Below are positions 43,956-56,501 of a stretch of DNA of 64,000 bases, one piece after another. Below the pieces are notes generated by a model that searched no databases, was not told the origin of the DNA, and was given only the letters and a program-made list of their open reading frames with translations. The position numbers and the translations under genes were made by a program. The DNA is taken from contig CM049309.1 in NCBI GenBank assembly GCA_026874595.1, positions 22,429,033 through 22,493,032 of the forward strand, written 5' to 3'. This DNA comes from Sipunculus nudus. Taxonomy: Eukaryota; Annelida; Sipuncula; Golfingiida; Sipunculidae. How positions within the stretch are numbered: the first letter of the stretch is position 1; every line of letters starts with the position of its first letter.

Positions 43956-46429
43956 ATTCTGTTTGAAATCATGCATTATGCGTAATTATTGTATGATTTA
44001 AATAACATAAATGGCATATTGCGAAGCAAGAACGTTTCTATGAACGCGATTTTTTTGGGAAACGTCGCGGTGGAGCTCTGTTGCTGCAGCCATGTTTCCC
44101 TGCAAAAATAACGCCTGATGAAGGTTCGCCTAGCGGGGCGTTGAACGCTTGTCTCAGGAAGAACGCGTGTCTTCAAGGAAAGGCAACCTAATGTTTGCGT
44201 AAATGAAGAACACAAGTTTAACACTTAATCTTCTTTCGAACAATGACACCATATTGAACGTTTTACAATAAAACAGAATGAAGCAGTGAAACCGAAAATG
44301 TCTGAGAGATTTCCTCTTTTACCCATTGTTAGGAGATATGTTTGCAGGCGACTTATTTGACAAACGAGTAACCAAAAGGATATAGGTATAAAAACTATCG
44401 CCCTTGATGATTAAGATCGTTACCTTAATTAGTAAGTCGGGTCATCACGACAGGCAAGTATGATTCAGAGGTCATCCATAACCGTTATCCGAATATTCAG
44501 GCGAGTTATGCTTACTGCATGCCTAACACAACGTATTTCTGCAGTATAAACACATCCATTATTAAAGTATTAAAGAATTAAGGGTATACATTTATTTCCA
44601 AAGATTGTTACAACTTACGGTCAGATGTAAAATCGCCCTAGTGCTCAAAATAGTACTGAACATCTTTCAGGATGATAATAATTTCTCTGTCTTTCGATAA
44701 TTCGGGCAAAACCAGAGCATAAGGTGAGCCAAATCTGTAGTTTTTAAAATAACAATTGTAAATACTAGTTGCAAATAAAAAAAACTTTAAGTTAAAGCTT
44801 TAGATACAACAATATATAACATTAAACAAAATACATGGTGACGGATATAAAGTGTCAATATTTTAGAGGTCCTTCTGTCCAGAAAATTGGGTAGCTCCCG
44901 TTCACTTATGAACTAGTTTAAAAGATCATCACCACTTACAATGAAAGCACTTCGGTGGTATTATATAATGGTTGCCAAAACACACTGAGTGGTAATTATA
45001 AATTTAATGACACTTTCTCTCTTAAATATTAGCAGTTTTAATTTTTTTAACATACACATGATCCTCTTGCTTGGAATCAACGAAAGCCGATGCAACATTT
45101 GTTATATTATTTACAATATATGTATTATCATTAATTCAAGAGCATTATTTATTCTTCATATTTTAGTAACTTCTACATGGAGTAAATGGCCTTTCAACTT
45201 ACCCACAAACACAATTATAAAAGCAGGTCAATGGGTATTATACATTATCATTAACATGAATATTTTATTTCTGTGTTCATCGGTAAAGTTGTGTTATACT
45301 TTTAACAAAAGTTGACTGTTCAGACCATGTGATTATGAGAGAGAAAAAGAAAGTTCAGGTAAAACACATAAAACACGCTTATGAAAATAATAAGCCTATA
45401 AAAAATGCACCCGGGTCATTTATTTCAACACAAAATTATCACAATTGTCGCACCTACAGGTAAAAGAGTTTACGGGTCATTTTTGGGTCTTAAAGAGAAA
45501 CCTAAAAACGAAAGGGGGCGAACTGGTTTCATTTTTTACCTGGATAACTCTTTCTAAACCTACATATACTGGATGGAGATGCACCACTTAAACGACACAA
45601 GGTAAATTTAAGGTATTATCCGTTTGTATTTTGAAAGGTGGCGTCTATCAGAGAGGTACCATTTGGACGGCGGACTTCTAAAGCGTTGCTATTTTTATGA
45701 TTTAAAATCTTCCTACCACATACAAAGCATTAGCCCAAGCTTACGTAGAAATAAAAATGATACATTGTAATAATGAAGAATATACCAGAGATACCAGAAT
45801 TATCTATCTAACTGTTATATCCTCAAAAAGGATAGCACGTGCCGGTGATAGCTGGGTGGCCATTTCTTTCTATGACATATTAGCACTGGGTCATAACCAA
45901 ATAATTTATGGAAGGCATGAAAAAATAAGCTTAAGCCGTTGACAATCTATCATTGCATGTAAAACCACACAAATAGAACACGCGTTTTTATAGGATCAGT
46001 GCCACTTGCGTCACTCACAGCAGTCTGTATCGATGAGAACTTTAATACTATATACACCGTGATGCCCTCCCAAAACTCCATTCTCTCATTAGTTTGTTAC
46101 TTGTTCTGAGCAAGGCTGTGTGTTCAGGATTTATGGTTTGAACGACCAGAACTACTACTTTTAAACGGGCAGAGCGAATACTTAATAATGATAATATTAA
46201 TATTAGTAATAATAAAAGAAACAATAATAAAAACAAGAAAAGGGGCAGTCAACAAGCGACTTCATGTATCCGCCAAATCAGAGAGGCACGGGTTAAGTAA
46301 GTTATTGAATGTTCCTAACATGACCAGACTCCAAATTTGTGGCATCAGAGATGGCAATTAAACCCCTCATATAAGTGCAATTTTCAACAAAAACAGATCT
46401 ACAGATAGATAAAACATGCAACATTTCTG
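43956..46429. other. AT-rich sequence, no firm gene
   Basis: A moderately GC-rich patch at 44,020-44,190 (CCTGATGAAGGTTCGCC near 44,117) is not assignable. Plus-strand frames at 44,989-45,315 and 45,757-45,942 lack motifs and splice context. A (TAATAA)-rich patch lies at 46,180-46,230. Nothing else was recognised. Confidence 0.45.
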
Positions 46430-47240
46430 GCCGAGACACCAATCAGCTACTGGTAAAATATTCATTAATGTATTTTATAAAAACGGAACGGCAGGTGCCG
46501 CCACCTGTCTGATCATTAACAAAGCTATCAAAGACGAATAAATATGCAAATTTCAGGCTGATACATCCATCCACTCCTGAGACGATCGATTCTCGATGCA
46601 TAATTTCAGGCTAATATGGCAAACCACACCTGAGAGGCCAACACGGTTGTATGTTCTGCGAAAACATGAACTTAGGCGCCGCCACCTGTCCGGTTTACGA
46701 GAGAACTCTCAAAGATATATAGAAATGGCAAATTTCAGACCGATACATGGAACCACTATCTGAGATATGAGCAATTTTTACCCAAAGCAAACGCATGGAT
46801 GGTTTCCACGTAAAAACGATTGCAGATGGCGCAACCAGTCTTAAGTATGAGCTGTAGATATCCACGATCTATGGATATGCACATTTTCGGGCAAATGAGG
46901 CAAACCGGCAACAATGTAATCTACGGAAATGGAAAGTAGGTGGCTCCACCTGTGTGGTCTAGAAGAACCCCCCCCCCCCCGATGAATGGACATGCAAAAT
47001 TTCAAACCATCACATTGAACCACTCTCAAGAGAGATTAATTTGCACCCAAAGCAAATGCATGGATAGACGGCATGGAAAACGATTAAAGATTGCGCATGC
47101 CACCAGTCTTGAGTACGGAGAGTTGGAGAGATCCATGATCGATGGACGTGCACAATTTCAGCTCCACACCAGAGATCTGGGCTGTTATCACTAAGCCACT
47201 CAGATTTATACTGTACGAAAAGGAATGTATGTTGCCGCCC
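46430..47240 (+). repeat. Degenerate tandem repeat of about 120-200 bp, + orientation
   Basis: Recurrent ordered words: GCCGCCACCTGTC (near 46,498, 46,678 and, diverged, 46,940), GCAAATTTCAG(G/A)C(C/T)GATACAT (46,545, 46,730; diverged near 46,878, 46,993, 47,150), CCACT(C/A)(T/C)(C)TGAGA (46,572, 46,752, 47,020). Units are diverged and of uneven length. The reverse complement of the same words makes up 57,370-58,060, so this is a dispersed tandem-repeat family in both orientations. A 13-C run sits at 46,968-46,980. Confidence 0.65.
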
Positions 47241-47252
47241 CCGCCCACCAAT

Positions 47253-47523
47253 ATGGAAGAGAATCAATTAGAAAAAAATCGCCCTTTTGATAAATTATTC
47301 AAATGTGAATTTGGCACATCAATAGAGAGGGTAAAACCTAGTTTCCAGGGGTGTGAAACTCTGTTGATTGGTTTAGTTTATCGGATGCAACACCGACTGA
47401 TGATAGAAACTGTACGTGAAAGAAGTAGGAGTGGCAAGGGTTACATAAAGATGAATGACCTTGCTTGGAAATGTTGTTTTATTCGTTATCCCAGGTCAAT
47501 GTTGCTATCCAGTATTCGCAAAG
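47253..47523 (+). CDS. Candidate first coding exon, unidentified
   Basis: ATG at 47,253 opens a 90-codon frame, MEENQLEKNRPFDKLFKCEF..., ending at a strong donor CAAAG|GTGAGA (GT at 47,524). The predicted protein is charged, with RERSRSGKGYIKMNDLAWKC near its end, and I do not recognise it. Composition is a little higher in GC than the flanks. It starts right after the degenerate repeat, so it may instead be part of a repeat. No following exon was found. Confidence 0.25.
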
Positions 47524-48897
47524 GTGAGAAACAATGAAAACGTTTCTTGAGAGTTTATTCTTAGCAGGGTCATATTATTTAAAAGTCATGTAAAACGGCT
47601 ACAACTGCCGTTCGTTTGAGTTAATGTGTTACTATGAAAAAGAAGAATATTGGCATACCATTGTATTTATAAAGACTTTTTACGTAAATGATATTGTGAT
47701 AAATATATGTATATATAAATATCTTATAATAAATTGGCATTGCTTAGTAAAATAATTCTAAAGAACCATAATTAATTTGACTTGTGAGTACAAAACCAAC
47801 AATAAAATTTCTTGTGTTAATCACATTTATATTAAGAGGGGAATAAAAACGATCAATAGTATAAAATGAAAGCAAGTGTACATAATTTCTAAAAATTATA
47901 AAAAAGTCACACTGTATTCACTGTTAATTACTTGGCTAAATGAGACATTTGTTACTACCACCTACAGATAAAATGCTAATTTTAGGTATTTTTGAGGCAA
48001 ATTTTATAAATGGCTGATAAACCAGATTTTAATTATTTTCAAGAAATATGTGTATAAATCAAGGGGATAAAAAAGCCGGTTGTCAACGGTTTATTGCAGA
48101 TTTAAAAGATGTTAGTTTAGAAAATATGCCAAAGTCCTCTCATTGTAAAGTCTGGCTGTGCTTACATACAAGTCTGTCCGTCAGTTCAAACAACCAGATT
48201 CTTGAAGTTACTCTATTGAATCTTAAAATACATGCTTTTGACCTGAATACTAAAGATGTCCATTCAGGAGCTAGAAAATTTCTTTAGGCATTCATACATC
48301 TGATTATCTTATAACATAATTACCAGACCGTAAACTTAATCAAGACTTAATGAAATAAAAAATGACATTGTTATCAATTCTGACAACTCACTGTTGATAA
48401 GCTAGGGATAGTTTACAAGACTAAATGCTATTTAGATTTTAAACCTCGTACTGGTTATTTGCTGTCCCCTCAAAGACGTACAGTCATACAAATGCCGGAC
48501 TGTCCTATACACACCGTGGGTGGCATATTTAATAGAATCTGGTACAACAAAAAATGTGTGATAACAAAAAAAAAAACAAAAAAAAAAAAAAAAAACAGGT
48601 ATAACATCTAATTAACTGCCCTAGTTTCTTAGATTCATCTGGTGTCTTAGATCCATGACAGGAGCTGCACTAGTAGCTACAAGCCTCTATAAGCCATGTA
48701 TCATTCTTTCAGATAATATATAAAATATTATGCAACAAAATGATATAATATCTCTAATTAAACAAAGTAAGGTAATCAAACATGTCAATTAATACTGCAT
48801 CATCTAATTATGACTACCATTGTTAGCTGACCATGTCCTGTAACCATAACACTTGGAAAAAAGTTCGTTGATACAGAAAAATTATTAAAGGGTGGGA
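47524..48897. other. AT-rich sequence with a possible broken ORF
   Basis: ATG at 48,010 begins MADKPDFNYFQEICV and stops after 15 codons. The overlapping frame from 48,048 continues for 79 codons (GCQRFIADLKDVSLENM...) to a stop at 48,287. Both segments look protein-like and could be one gene broken by a frameshift, but I recognise no family, so I do not call a gene. An adenine-rich tract lies at 48,568-48,596. Confidence 0.3.
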
Positions 48898-48958
48898 CAA
48901 AGAGAGAGAGGGAGAGAAATGGAGAGAGAGAGAGGAGAGGAGAGAGAGAAGAGAAAGA

Positions 48959-49005
<47 letters not shown>

Positions 49006-49015
49006 TTTTATGGAG
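48898..49015. repeat. GA-rich microsatellite
   Basis: GAGAGA runs are interrupted by GGAGAGAAATG and AGAAGGAG. The block is flanked by AT-rich DNA, and a longer TA plus GA compound repeat follows 100 bp later. Confidence 0.9.
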
Positions 49016-49111
49016 AAAGAGCAGTAAAACAGAAATATATGAAAGTATGTTACGTTAGCTAATGATGTTTGATGTATATGATGTTTCAATTTATTTGAAT
49101 AAAATATTTGA

Positions 49112-49115
<4 letters not shown>

Positions 49116-49183
<68 letters not shown>
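49116..49183. repeat. Compound (TA)n(GA)n microsatellite
   Basis: About 20 TA units (49,116-49,156) continue directly into about 13 GA units and then TATGTGTGTGTG. Confidence 0.95.
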
Positions 49184-49186
<3 letters not shown>

Positions 49187-50470
49187 GTGTGTGTGACAAT
49201 ACTTTTTTTGTAAAATGGCTTCGTGCTTGAAAGTGGAAATGTTTAATAAGTTGAGGCTTTTGAGATTGATGTCAGTAGCATCTATCTGTAGCTAATGCTT
49301 TGTTAATATGTGGCAATGAATAATGAGCGCGAGACAGGAGACTGTCAGAGAGAGAGGGTGTGTCAATGGGAGTGAGAACTCCAATCCATCAGCAGGTCTG
49401 TAATTCCTGCTTAGCAGGTTCATATACATTCACAAGCATCAATAACTGGAATGGGACTCAGGAGTCTATTGTTCACAGCCCACACAAATCATTTTAGGGG
49501 GGCAAGTTGGGCGAGGACATGCGCGCACCTACGTCATAATGTTTATCGGCGTTTATCGGTAGATAAGGGAATCAGCATTACAATACATAATCGGTATGAT
49601 ACCGGGATCATAGGGGAGCATTTATTTCAATTTTTTATTTTATTTTTAATTTAAAATACGCTCCGATCGTCCCAGACATCCCATCGTGTCACCGCTGCTT
49701 TGAAGAACAGGGTTGTTTGGCAATGTGCACCCAGCCCAAATTTAAACCATACACCATCCGCTCTCGGTGGTTTTAATACATCGGTACACAAGCTTTCGTT
49801 GGTCTGATTTTTGGCCCTATGCCAGAAAGGGTGTTATTAGGCAACCTATTTTCATGTTCACGCCGAAGACGTCTTAAAAAATGATATCTCAACTCCCCTC
49901 TCCTTGTTAAAATTTCTGAATAAATGCTGGGCTGTCTTGAAAAAAATGTATTTTTTTGTTTTTCCGTGTTAATAGACTAGGTACACAACTGGATCCCTGG
50001 TATATCAAGTTTGTCTGAGTATATTTTCTGTTTTCCTGCATTCGTAGAGGTATACAGGTTATTTGGATTTTCTTCATGCTGACCTTAATTAGTTCAAAAG
50101 CTTTTGGGTTGTAAGAATGTATACGCAGACTTATATGCAAAATCAACAACAACAACAAGTATACTGCTAAACTTCCTAATTATAAAATGTTACGCATCGT
50201 CACTTAGAAAGCTAGATATATTTTAGCGATTTGCTCCCAAAATAAATTGGAGGGTAGCCTTTTTCCTCAGCCATACTCTTTTTAGTTTAAAGTTTCAAAT
50301 CATGTACGCTCTTTTATCGACATCAGCGTGATGTCCTGGAGGTAATATAGTAATGTTAGTATTATGACGGGCACTCCAAGGCTACTGTTTATTGGGTCAC
50401 CACCTGATTAAGGGGCGTAGCCAGAATTGAGGCAGAGGAAGGGGCCGAAATATCTGTCAAAGGCTATTGA

Positions 50471-50507
<37 letters not shown>

Positions 50508-50669
50508 CACCTCACAAATTATTTGACAGAACATACTTATATTTAATACATTTAAAAATATAAATATCAGTTGAACAAGAAAAAAAATAAAAAAAGTCGA
50601 CAATAGGTCGAGTGCTTGCCAAAAATTGATATAGGAGAGACAGACAAAAGTGGAACGCAAAGACTAATA
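49184..50669. other. Unassigned sequence with a TA microsatellite
   Basis: This stretch contains a (TA)n run at about 50,474-50,505 and a short GTAGCCAGAATTGAGG word (near 50,416) typical of dispersed-repeat ends. No coding exon was recognised. Confidence 0.45.
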
Positions 50670-52460
50670 GAATGGGCTATAGTTTGTGTAAATAAGACAA
50701 TTTTGCACGACGTTATGAGCAAAAATATATTTTGTCGGTGACCTAGCCCTTGACCTTCGAGTTGTCGACACTAGAATCAAAAGACTTGCAGGAGTTTCAA
50801 TTTTCTACCAAATGTATAACTTTCAGAAAGATTGCTTGGGATTTGTGGCCTGTAGAGCGAAAAAAGGGAAATTTTGTAATATCTTATTTGACGGGAAATG
50901 GTACGAGATTTCCCGAGATTTGGTATAAAGTTCAGTAAAAATGATCAAATGGTGCCTGAAGAGCTCTCTACCTTTAAAAGTGACAACGTTAGATAAATGA
51001 GACCATATTTTGGGATATCATGAATTTTCCCAAAAAAAAAACAACAGATTCAGACAGTTACATATCAAAAGAAAAGCCCTTAAATGGCGAGTAAAATGAG
51101 CTACAGTTTATGCAACATTGATAAATTTTGATGAAGATATGTAGAAATAACTATTTTTAAAATTTTTAATGACCTTGGCCTTTACCTTTGGACTATTTAA
51201 TCTAAAAGACATCAGATATTTGAGAACTTTAGGTGTTATATCAACAGTATAACATTCAGAGGGATTGTTTATATTTGGTCTGTGGAAAGCCATGTATCAG
51301 ACGAAAGAACAAGCAGGGAGGCGAATTCGCCGACAACTGACAAAACTGACGGACATACTGGCATACTGAGAGATCTGAGATGACATTTGATTAGACCATC
51401 ACCTGGAGAAATAATAGAGGAACATATTGAGCATATTGAGCTATAGTTTATGTAGTTAAGGTTTATAGTTTTAGAGATATTGCAACAAATTTATATGTTG
51501 CAGTGTTTCGAATGCAGCGCCCCTAGCGGCCTTTTTTGAAAGGAAAAATCGGTTTTGAGATATTATTGTAAGACATAAGATGTACCAGTTTCCAAATTGG
51601 CCAAAAAAAAGATATGTTGCAGTGTTTCTAATGCAGAGCAACTGAAAAACGGACAGACATATACTGACACAGTGACACATCCGAGATGACAGTTGACTAG
51701 ACCATCCTTTGAGTAAAGTAGAGAGGAACAAATTGAGCTTTACTTTATGTAGCTATGGTTTATAATTTCGGAGATATGTCAAGAAAAATCATATTTTGTA
51801 TAGTTTCAGATGCAGCGCCCCCTAACGGAAATTTTACGAAAATAGAAAATAACTGTTTTGAGATATTAGTGTAGGACATAAGTTTCCAAAGGATTCCCGC
51901 AAAACTCTGGAATGCAAAATGGTAAATGTAAGGCACAAGAACCAGCGAGCACGCAAAATTGAGAACAACTGACAAACAGACAGACGTACTGACTCCTTGA
52001 CACATCTGAGATGACAAACCATCCTTTGAAGAAAACATAGAGGGACATATTGAGCTATGATTTATGTAGCTAAGGTTTATAGTTTTGGAGATATGATCAA
52101 AAAAGATATGTTGCAGTGTTACGAATGCAGCGCCCCCTGGCGTGTATTTTCCGAAAAGGAAAAACTGTTTTGAGATATTTGTGTTAGACATAGGATATAC
52201 CAGTTTCCAAAGGATTCCTGTAAAACTGTGGCCTGTAGAACGGTATATGTAAGACACAAAAACCAGCAAACAGACCAAATTGAGGGCAACTGAAAAAAAC
52301 AGACAGTAATACTGACGCACTGACACATTAGAGATGAACTTCCTTTAAGAAAAGGATAGAGGAACACATTTAGCTATGGTTTATAAGTTTGGAGATAATA
52401 CTGAGACATGTCCGTCATAGAAAAAACAGGATGTGCTTTAGAGACACTGTGTTGCATATG
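50670..52460 (+). repeat. Tandem array of 300-420-bp units with CTCF-like sites
   Basis: Unit starts GAGCTATAGTTTATGTAGCTAAGGTTTATAG-like occur at about 50,676 (diverged), 51,094 (diverged), 51,440, 51,735, 52,053 and 52,372 (partial), spaced 418, 346, 295, 318 and 319 bp. Each of the three best units contains TTGCAGTGTTxCGAATGCAGCG, then a C run: GCAGCGCCCCTAGCGG (51,514-51,529), GCAGCGCCCCCTAACGG (51,812-51,828) and GCAGCGCCCCCTGGCG (52,127-52,142). Each unit also has GTTTTGAGATATT.GTG..AGACATA and CAGTTTCCAAAGGATTCC. ORFs of up to 188 codons on the minus strand follow the repeat and are not genes. Confidence 0.8.
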
Positions 52461-53480
52461 AAATAATTACAGATAGACACAGGTGGACAGACAGGACTGA
52501 TAACTTTATTTCACTTTTTGCTGAGGCAGGGATATAAAGTTTCTAAGTTTATATTAAACCCTCTTTTTTAGCATGTCAATATTGGCAAGAGAATAATGAT
52601 TAATTAAATGAATAAATTTAATCTTATTGAATTTTTCAATTTACAAATATATTAAATTTACAATACAAACAAAAATCTTAAAATATAAATAAATTGAGAA
52701 TTATAAGCTGCATCATTATTTATCCTCAGTTTGGTCATGTAAAATAATGCATACACATATTTAACTATTTTTAATCATAGATTGCTTAAACTAAATAAAA
52801 AAAAATTAAAGAAAAAAACACTAAAAATTAGATTATATCGGTAGGCTCTGCAGAGCAAAGGGAGTCAACTGCCTGGACTGAAACTAGTTACATAACCTGC
52901 GGTTAGGAGAGGTTTTCGGCATTCACTGAACACCCCCGTGCTGGGTTGACTTGATGTAAATCATACTTGACATGTTGTCTGAAAACTTGAATTAAAGCTA
53001 CTGTTTTTGTTAAAATCCTCTTACAATTTGAATTTCAAAAGATTAAATCCTGATGTTTATATGCTGTAAAAAATTTATCAACGGTTCCTACAGGAAAAAT
53101 GTTCCTAGGTTAAAATAGGCAAAGTTTAATGTATTGATTTTAAATTTATAGTAATATTAAAAAAAACGAAATCCTGATCAAATTTCTGGCATACGATTAA
53201 ATTTTATTTGAATAAGGTTTTATCCAGGAAAAAGTCTCTAACTTTAACAGTTACCATGTTATGTAAAAAATATATTTCCTGATGTTTTGACAAGATACAT
53301 TGTGTTCAGATCCATAACTTCTAAAAATTATGAAATATTGACTTAATGTCTAGCTTCACATAGGAAATATATGGAGGATTATCTATGCAAAATATAAACA
53401 AAACAACTATAGTGGTTTGATATAAGGCACTCTTGAAGTTTGATATAAGGCTTTTACTGGAAACGGGGGTTTTTCTTCAT
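52461..53480. other. AT-rich sequence, nothing recognised
   Basis: Very AT-rich, with A runs at about 52,797-52,803 and 53,160-53,166. The stretch 52,850-52,950 is less AT-rich but has no open frame. It may form the body of the dispersed repeat that ends at 53,670. Confidence 0.4.
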
Positions 53481-53670
53481 TTTCCAAGGGAACGAAGTCG
53501 CAGTGACCGGCGAATTTAGAGGACTTACTGAATGTTAATTTTATTTTCGTAGGTCCAACAGTTTCAAACAGTTTCCATGTTAACAGACGGCCGGTCGGCC
53601 GGCCAGATGGATGACGGACAAAGGTCCATCGCTATAGCTCTGATGACTTATAGTCATCTGAGCTACAAAA
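53481..53670 (+). repeat. End of a mollusc-type dispersed repeat
   Basis: TTTCCATGTTAACAGACGGCC is followed by GGATGACGGACAAAGGTCCATCGCTATAGCTC and then TATAGTCATCTGAGCTACAAAA. The combination ACGGACAAAGG.C...CTATAGCTC...TGAGCTA is, from my knowledge of bivalve and gastropod genomes, a very common repeat terminus. The last 50 bp contain an imperfect hairpin, TAGCTCTGATGACT / TAGTCATCTGAGCTA. The left boundary is not certain. Confidence 0.6.
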
Positions 53671-53989
53671 ATCATATTTGCAGGATCAAACCTTATGAAA
53701 TATATACATCTGCGGGTAAAACTGACAGGATTTTTTCATGATTGTGTTTTTGAAAATGTTATCATTATTAGACTGAGTAAAAATTCCTGGAGGACTGGAA
53801 GTAGTGGATGCCACCGAGTGGTGGGGGGGGGGGGGGGGCATTGAATTTATTGTTGATCGGTCGTTGGATAATCTTATTTTTTTTCCGCGAGTGCCATATT
53901 TGGGACATATTCTAAATTAAATAAAAGATTTTAAAATGTCCATGTTTTCAAATACAAGCAGAACTCTTTTGAAACCGGAAAAAAAAACA

Positions 53990-54031
<42 letters not shown>

Positions 54032-54129
54032 AACATGGAGGAATAAAATTTGATTCCTCTATAATTGTAAACCTTTACAGCTTTCGTTTCATACCATAGA
54101 GCACTCTAACATCTGTTTCTAACAGAAAT

Positions 54130-54174
<45 letters not shown>

Positions 54175-55490
54175 CGCTGCAGTTATACAGTTCAGTAAGT
54201 CTTCCGTCACAACAATGCTACCACCTACAGGGAATTTATTTTTATTAATTAGAGGCTTTCAGTGACGCGACCTGCCCGTTGTTTATTAATTTAGTTTACC
54301 CCTTAAAATCCTGCGTCATTAATCTATTGGTCAAACATGATCATGTGACATGACAACAGTGTTCACCAGGTTACCAGGTAACTATGTGTATTTTTCATTC
54401 TGTCTATGATGTTTTAAAACAGATTCCTGACACAAGGTAAGTTATTTCATTTAAATTATTTTAGTTGATATTTATCTAAAATATTTATTATTGCCGGGGT
54501 AACTGTAAAAATCCTGAATGGTTTATTGTTATAATGGATCAAGACCATGTGCCTTCATATACAATGTTTCAATGATATTTAACTGGCGAGAACAGGATGT
54601 AAACTTTTACAGGTATTGTGAAATAAATGCATGTACGCGAACCGTTATGCGCATATATATATATATTATTTTCATTATTCTTTGCAGAATTTCATTACAC
54701 CTTTCAACAGCTTGTTGAATAAATGACTTTTCCCCCAAAAAACCAAGTTCTCCGATTCATAAAGCCAACCCAGCCACTGGACTGGCAACATATATATTTA
54801 TACACATACGTGAACTAAGCGGCCAGTGCCTTGAGGGTCATTTATGTCTAACCCTTGTCATTCTGATATCAGACGTCGGTCACAATATCAATGGCAGTTG
54901 ACTCAGTTATCTTAAATGTGGACACACATGATATCTCTGGGCAATAACACTGGGCTCTCGACTATTCCAGTGAATGGGTTGTCCTGCAGCGACAAACCAC
55001 TCCACATGATACGTATACGTAGGTATCATTATAATAATAACAATGATAATAGTCGTAATAGTAATAGAACGTAGCCTAGAGATTATAATATAGGAATTAG
55101 GGTATCGGGGTTTTTGTTCTCGATCTAGATCCTAAAATCTCGACAACAGCATGACCTCTTTATTATTTACAGACCTGGCCTTATATAAAACATTAAATCC
55201 ACCAGGCTGACTGATTAAGCCTGCCCCGGTAGGAGGGGATGATATATAGGTTGACGAGTTTATTTCTTTATCCATACTTGATTAAAAATGTTTGTGTTGA
55301 TGTACCATAAATTCCCCTCCCTCATGGTAACCCAACGCGGGTTAGGTGTGACCTCATATACCAATGAATTGGTCGGATCTAAAAATGGAATAGAATCATT
55401 GTATTTAAAGTGATTGTGGTGATGCAATACATAAAGGTACTTACAGTCCAACCAAAATAACTAACATCAAACGGTAAAACCTTGTCATGG
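53671..55490. other. AT-rich sequence with TA microsatellites and a promoter-like patch
   Basis: A 16-G run lies at 53,823-53,838, and TA microsatellites occupy 53,993-54,027 and 54,134-54,170. At 54,325-54,437 an inverted CCAAT (ATTGG), an E-box-like ATCATGTGACATG and a strong donor-like CACAAG|GTAAGT (GT at 54,437) could mark a 5' untranslated exon, but no following exon was found. The ORF at 54,518-54,718 has no motif. Confidence 0.35.
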
Positions 55491-56501
55491 TATAAAAATC
55501 CTTACATTTACCCAGTTACCTTTGTTATTTATAGGTGTGATAATACGTCGGTGTTCATATCCATTCAGCAGCCCATTATTACTACAGTATACTCTACTGA
55601 TGTCACTACTCGTAACATATTACATCGTCAAACCAGCCATTATTATTTTGACATCCTTTTATTATTTTGTTTATTGAGCATAGGGCAACGGTAGGTGTCA
55701 TGTAGTGTAACGACTTTATTTAATCTGCGAACACTTCAACGTGAGTTCGGATTAAGTTCGATAAAAGAATACTAAGATACTAATTATATCAATATTTCAC
55801 AATCCTGTTAGTGATAGGAAACCGTAGTCCCCCCTCGACATGTAATTCCGGAAACCTATGTTACCGTTCTGAGCGATTGCACTTTTGATAGAAGTAACGT
55901 TTTGAAAAATGCGGCCTGGTTCATTTGAGTTCACTTATGAGCAAATATTTTTTGTACATATATGTGCATTATATTAGGCCAAAGAGTACTAAGTAAACCA
56001 CCATTTCTCTCAACATATGTGGGTTCAATAACCAACAGGCTTTCACTTTACCAAAATATTGTTACGGAACCTAATAACAACAGATCACGTAGTCCTGACG
56101 AGCTTTAATTTTGTTACGGGTATCAATAAAAATCAGATTCTGTAACACTAGGCAGCATGAAATGTCTAGGGGAATGAATAAAAAGTCAATTTTTTTTTGT
56201 TAACAAATAATTATAATTTATTCTTAAAACAATCCTTACATTACATTACACTAAATCAATACAATTACATAGTAAAACAATAAAAATGTACAGTTCCAGA
56301 GTGTCCGGATCCTAGGCCCTGATTCTAGATACCACCACTGTCACAGCTCAAAAAGTCCTTTAAAACATATCCAGATGAACAGTTCACGTAAATTTTCTCA
56401 GAGAACAATAGTCTAATGTAATCTCATATCAATCTGTTGTAATCCAAAAGTGAACTTCTGGCAATTTTACCAAAGGCAAACTGAAGACTATATAAAATCC
56501 G
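55491..56501. other. AT-rich sequence, no gene recognised
   Basis: The plus frame at 55,482-55,694 has no motif or splice context. The rest is AT-rich without repeat edges. Confidence 0.45.

Noticed and set aside
44110-44180. CCTGATGAAGGTTCGCC patch, reminiscent of ribozyme or Penelope-type ends
   Set aside because: The GAAA box after stem II is missing and no PLE reverse-transcriptase or endonuclease remnant is nearby.
47397-47410. CTGATGATAGAAAC, resembling a hammerhead ribozyme core with a minimal stem II
   Set aside because: Flanks cannot form the required stems I and III, and no retrozyme or repeat context is present.
51471-52326. Minus-strand frames of up to 188 codons with repeated Cys/Leu/Phe-rich segments
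   Set aside because: The peptide repeats with the DNA unit of about 300 bp, so the openness comes from the satellite. There is no recognisable domain and units differ by frame-changing indels.
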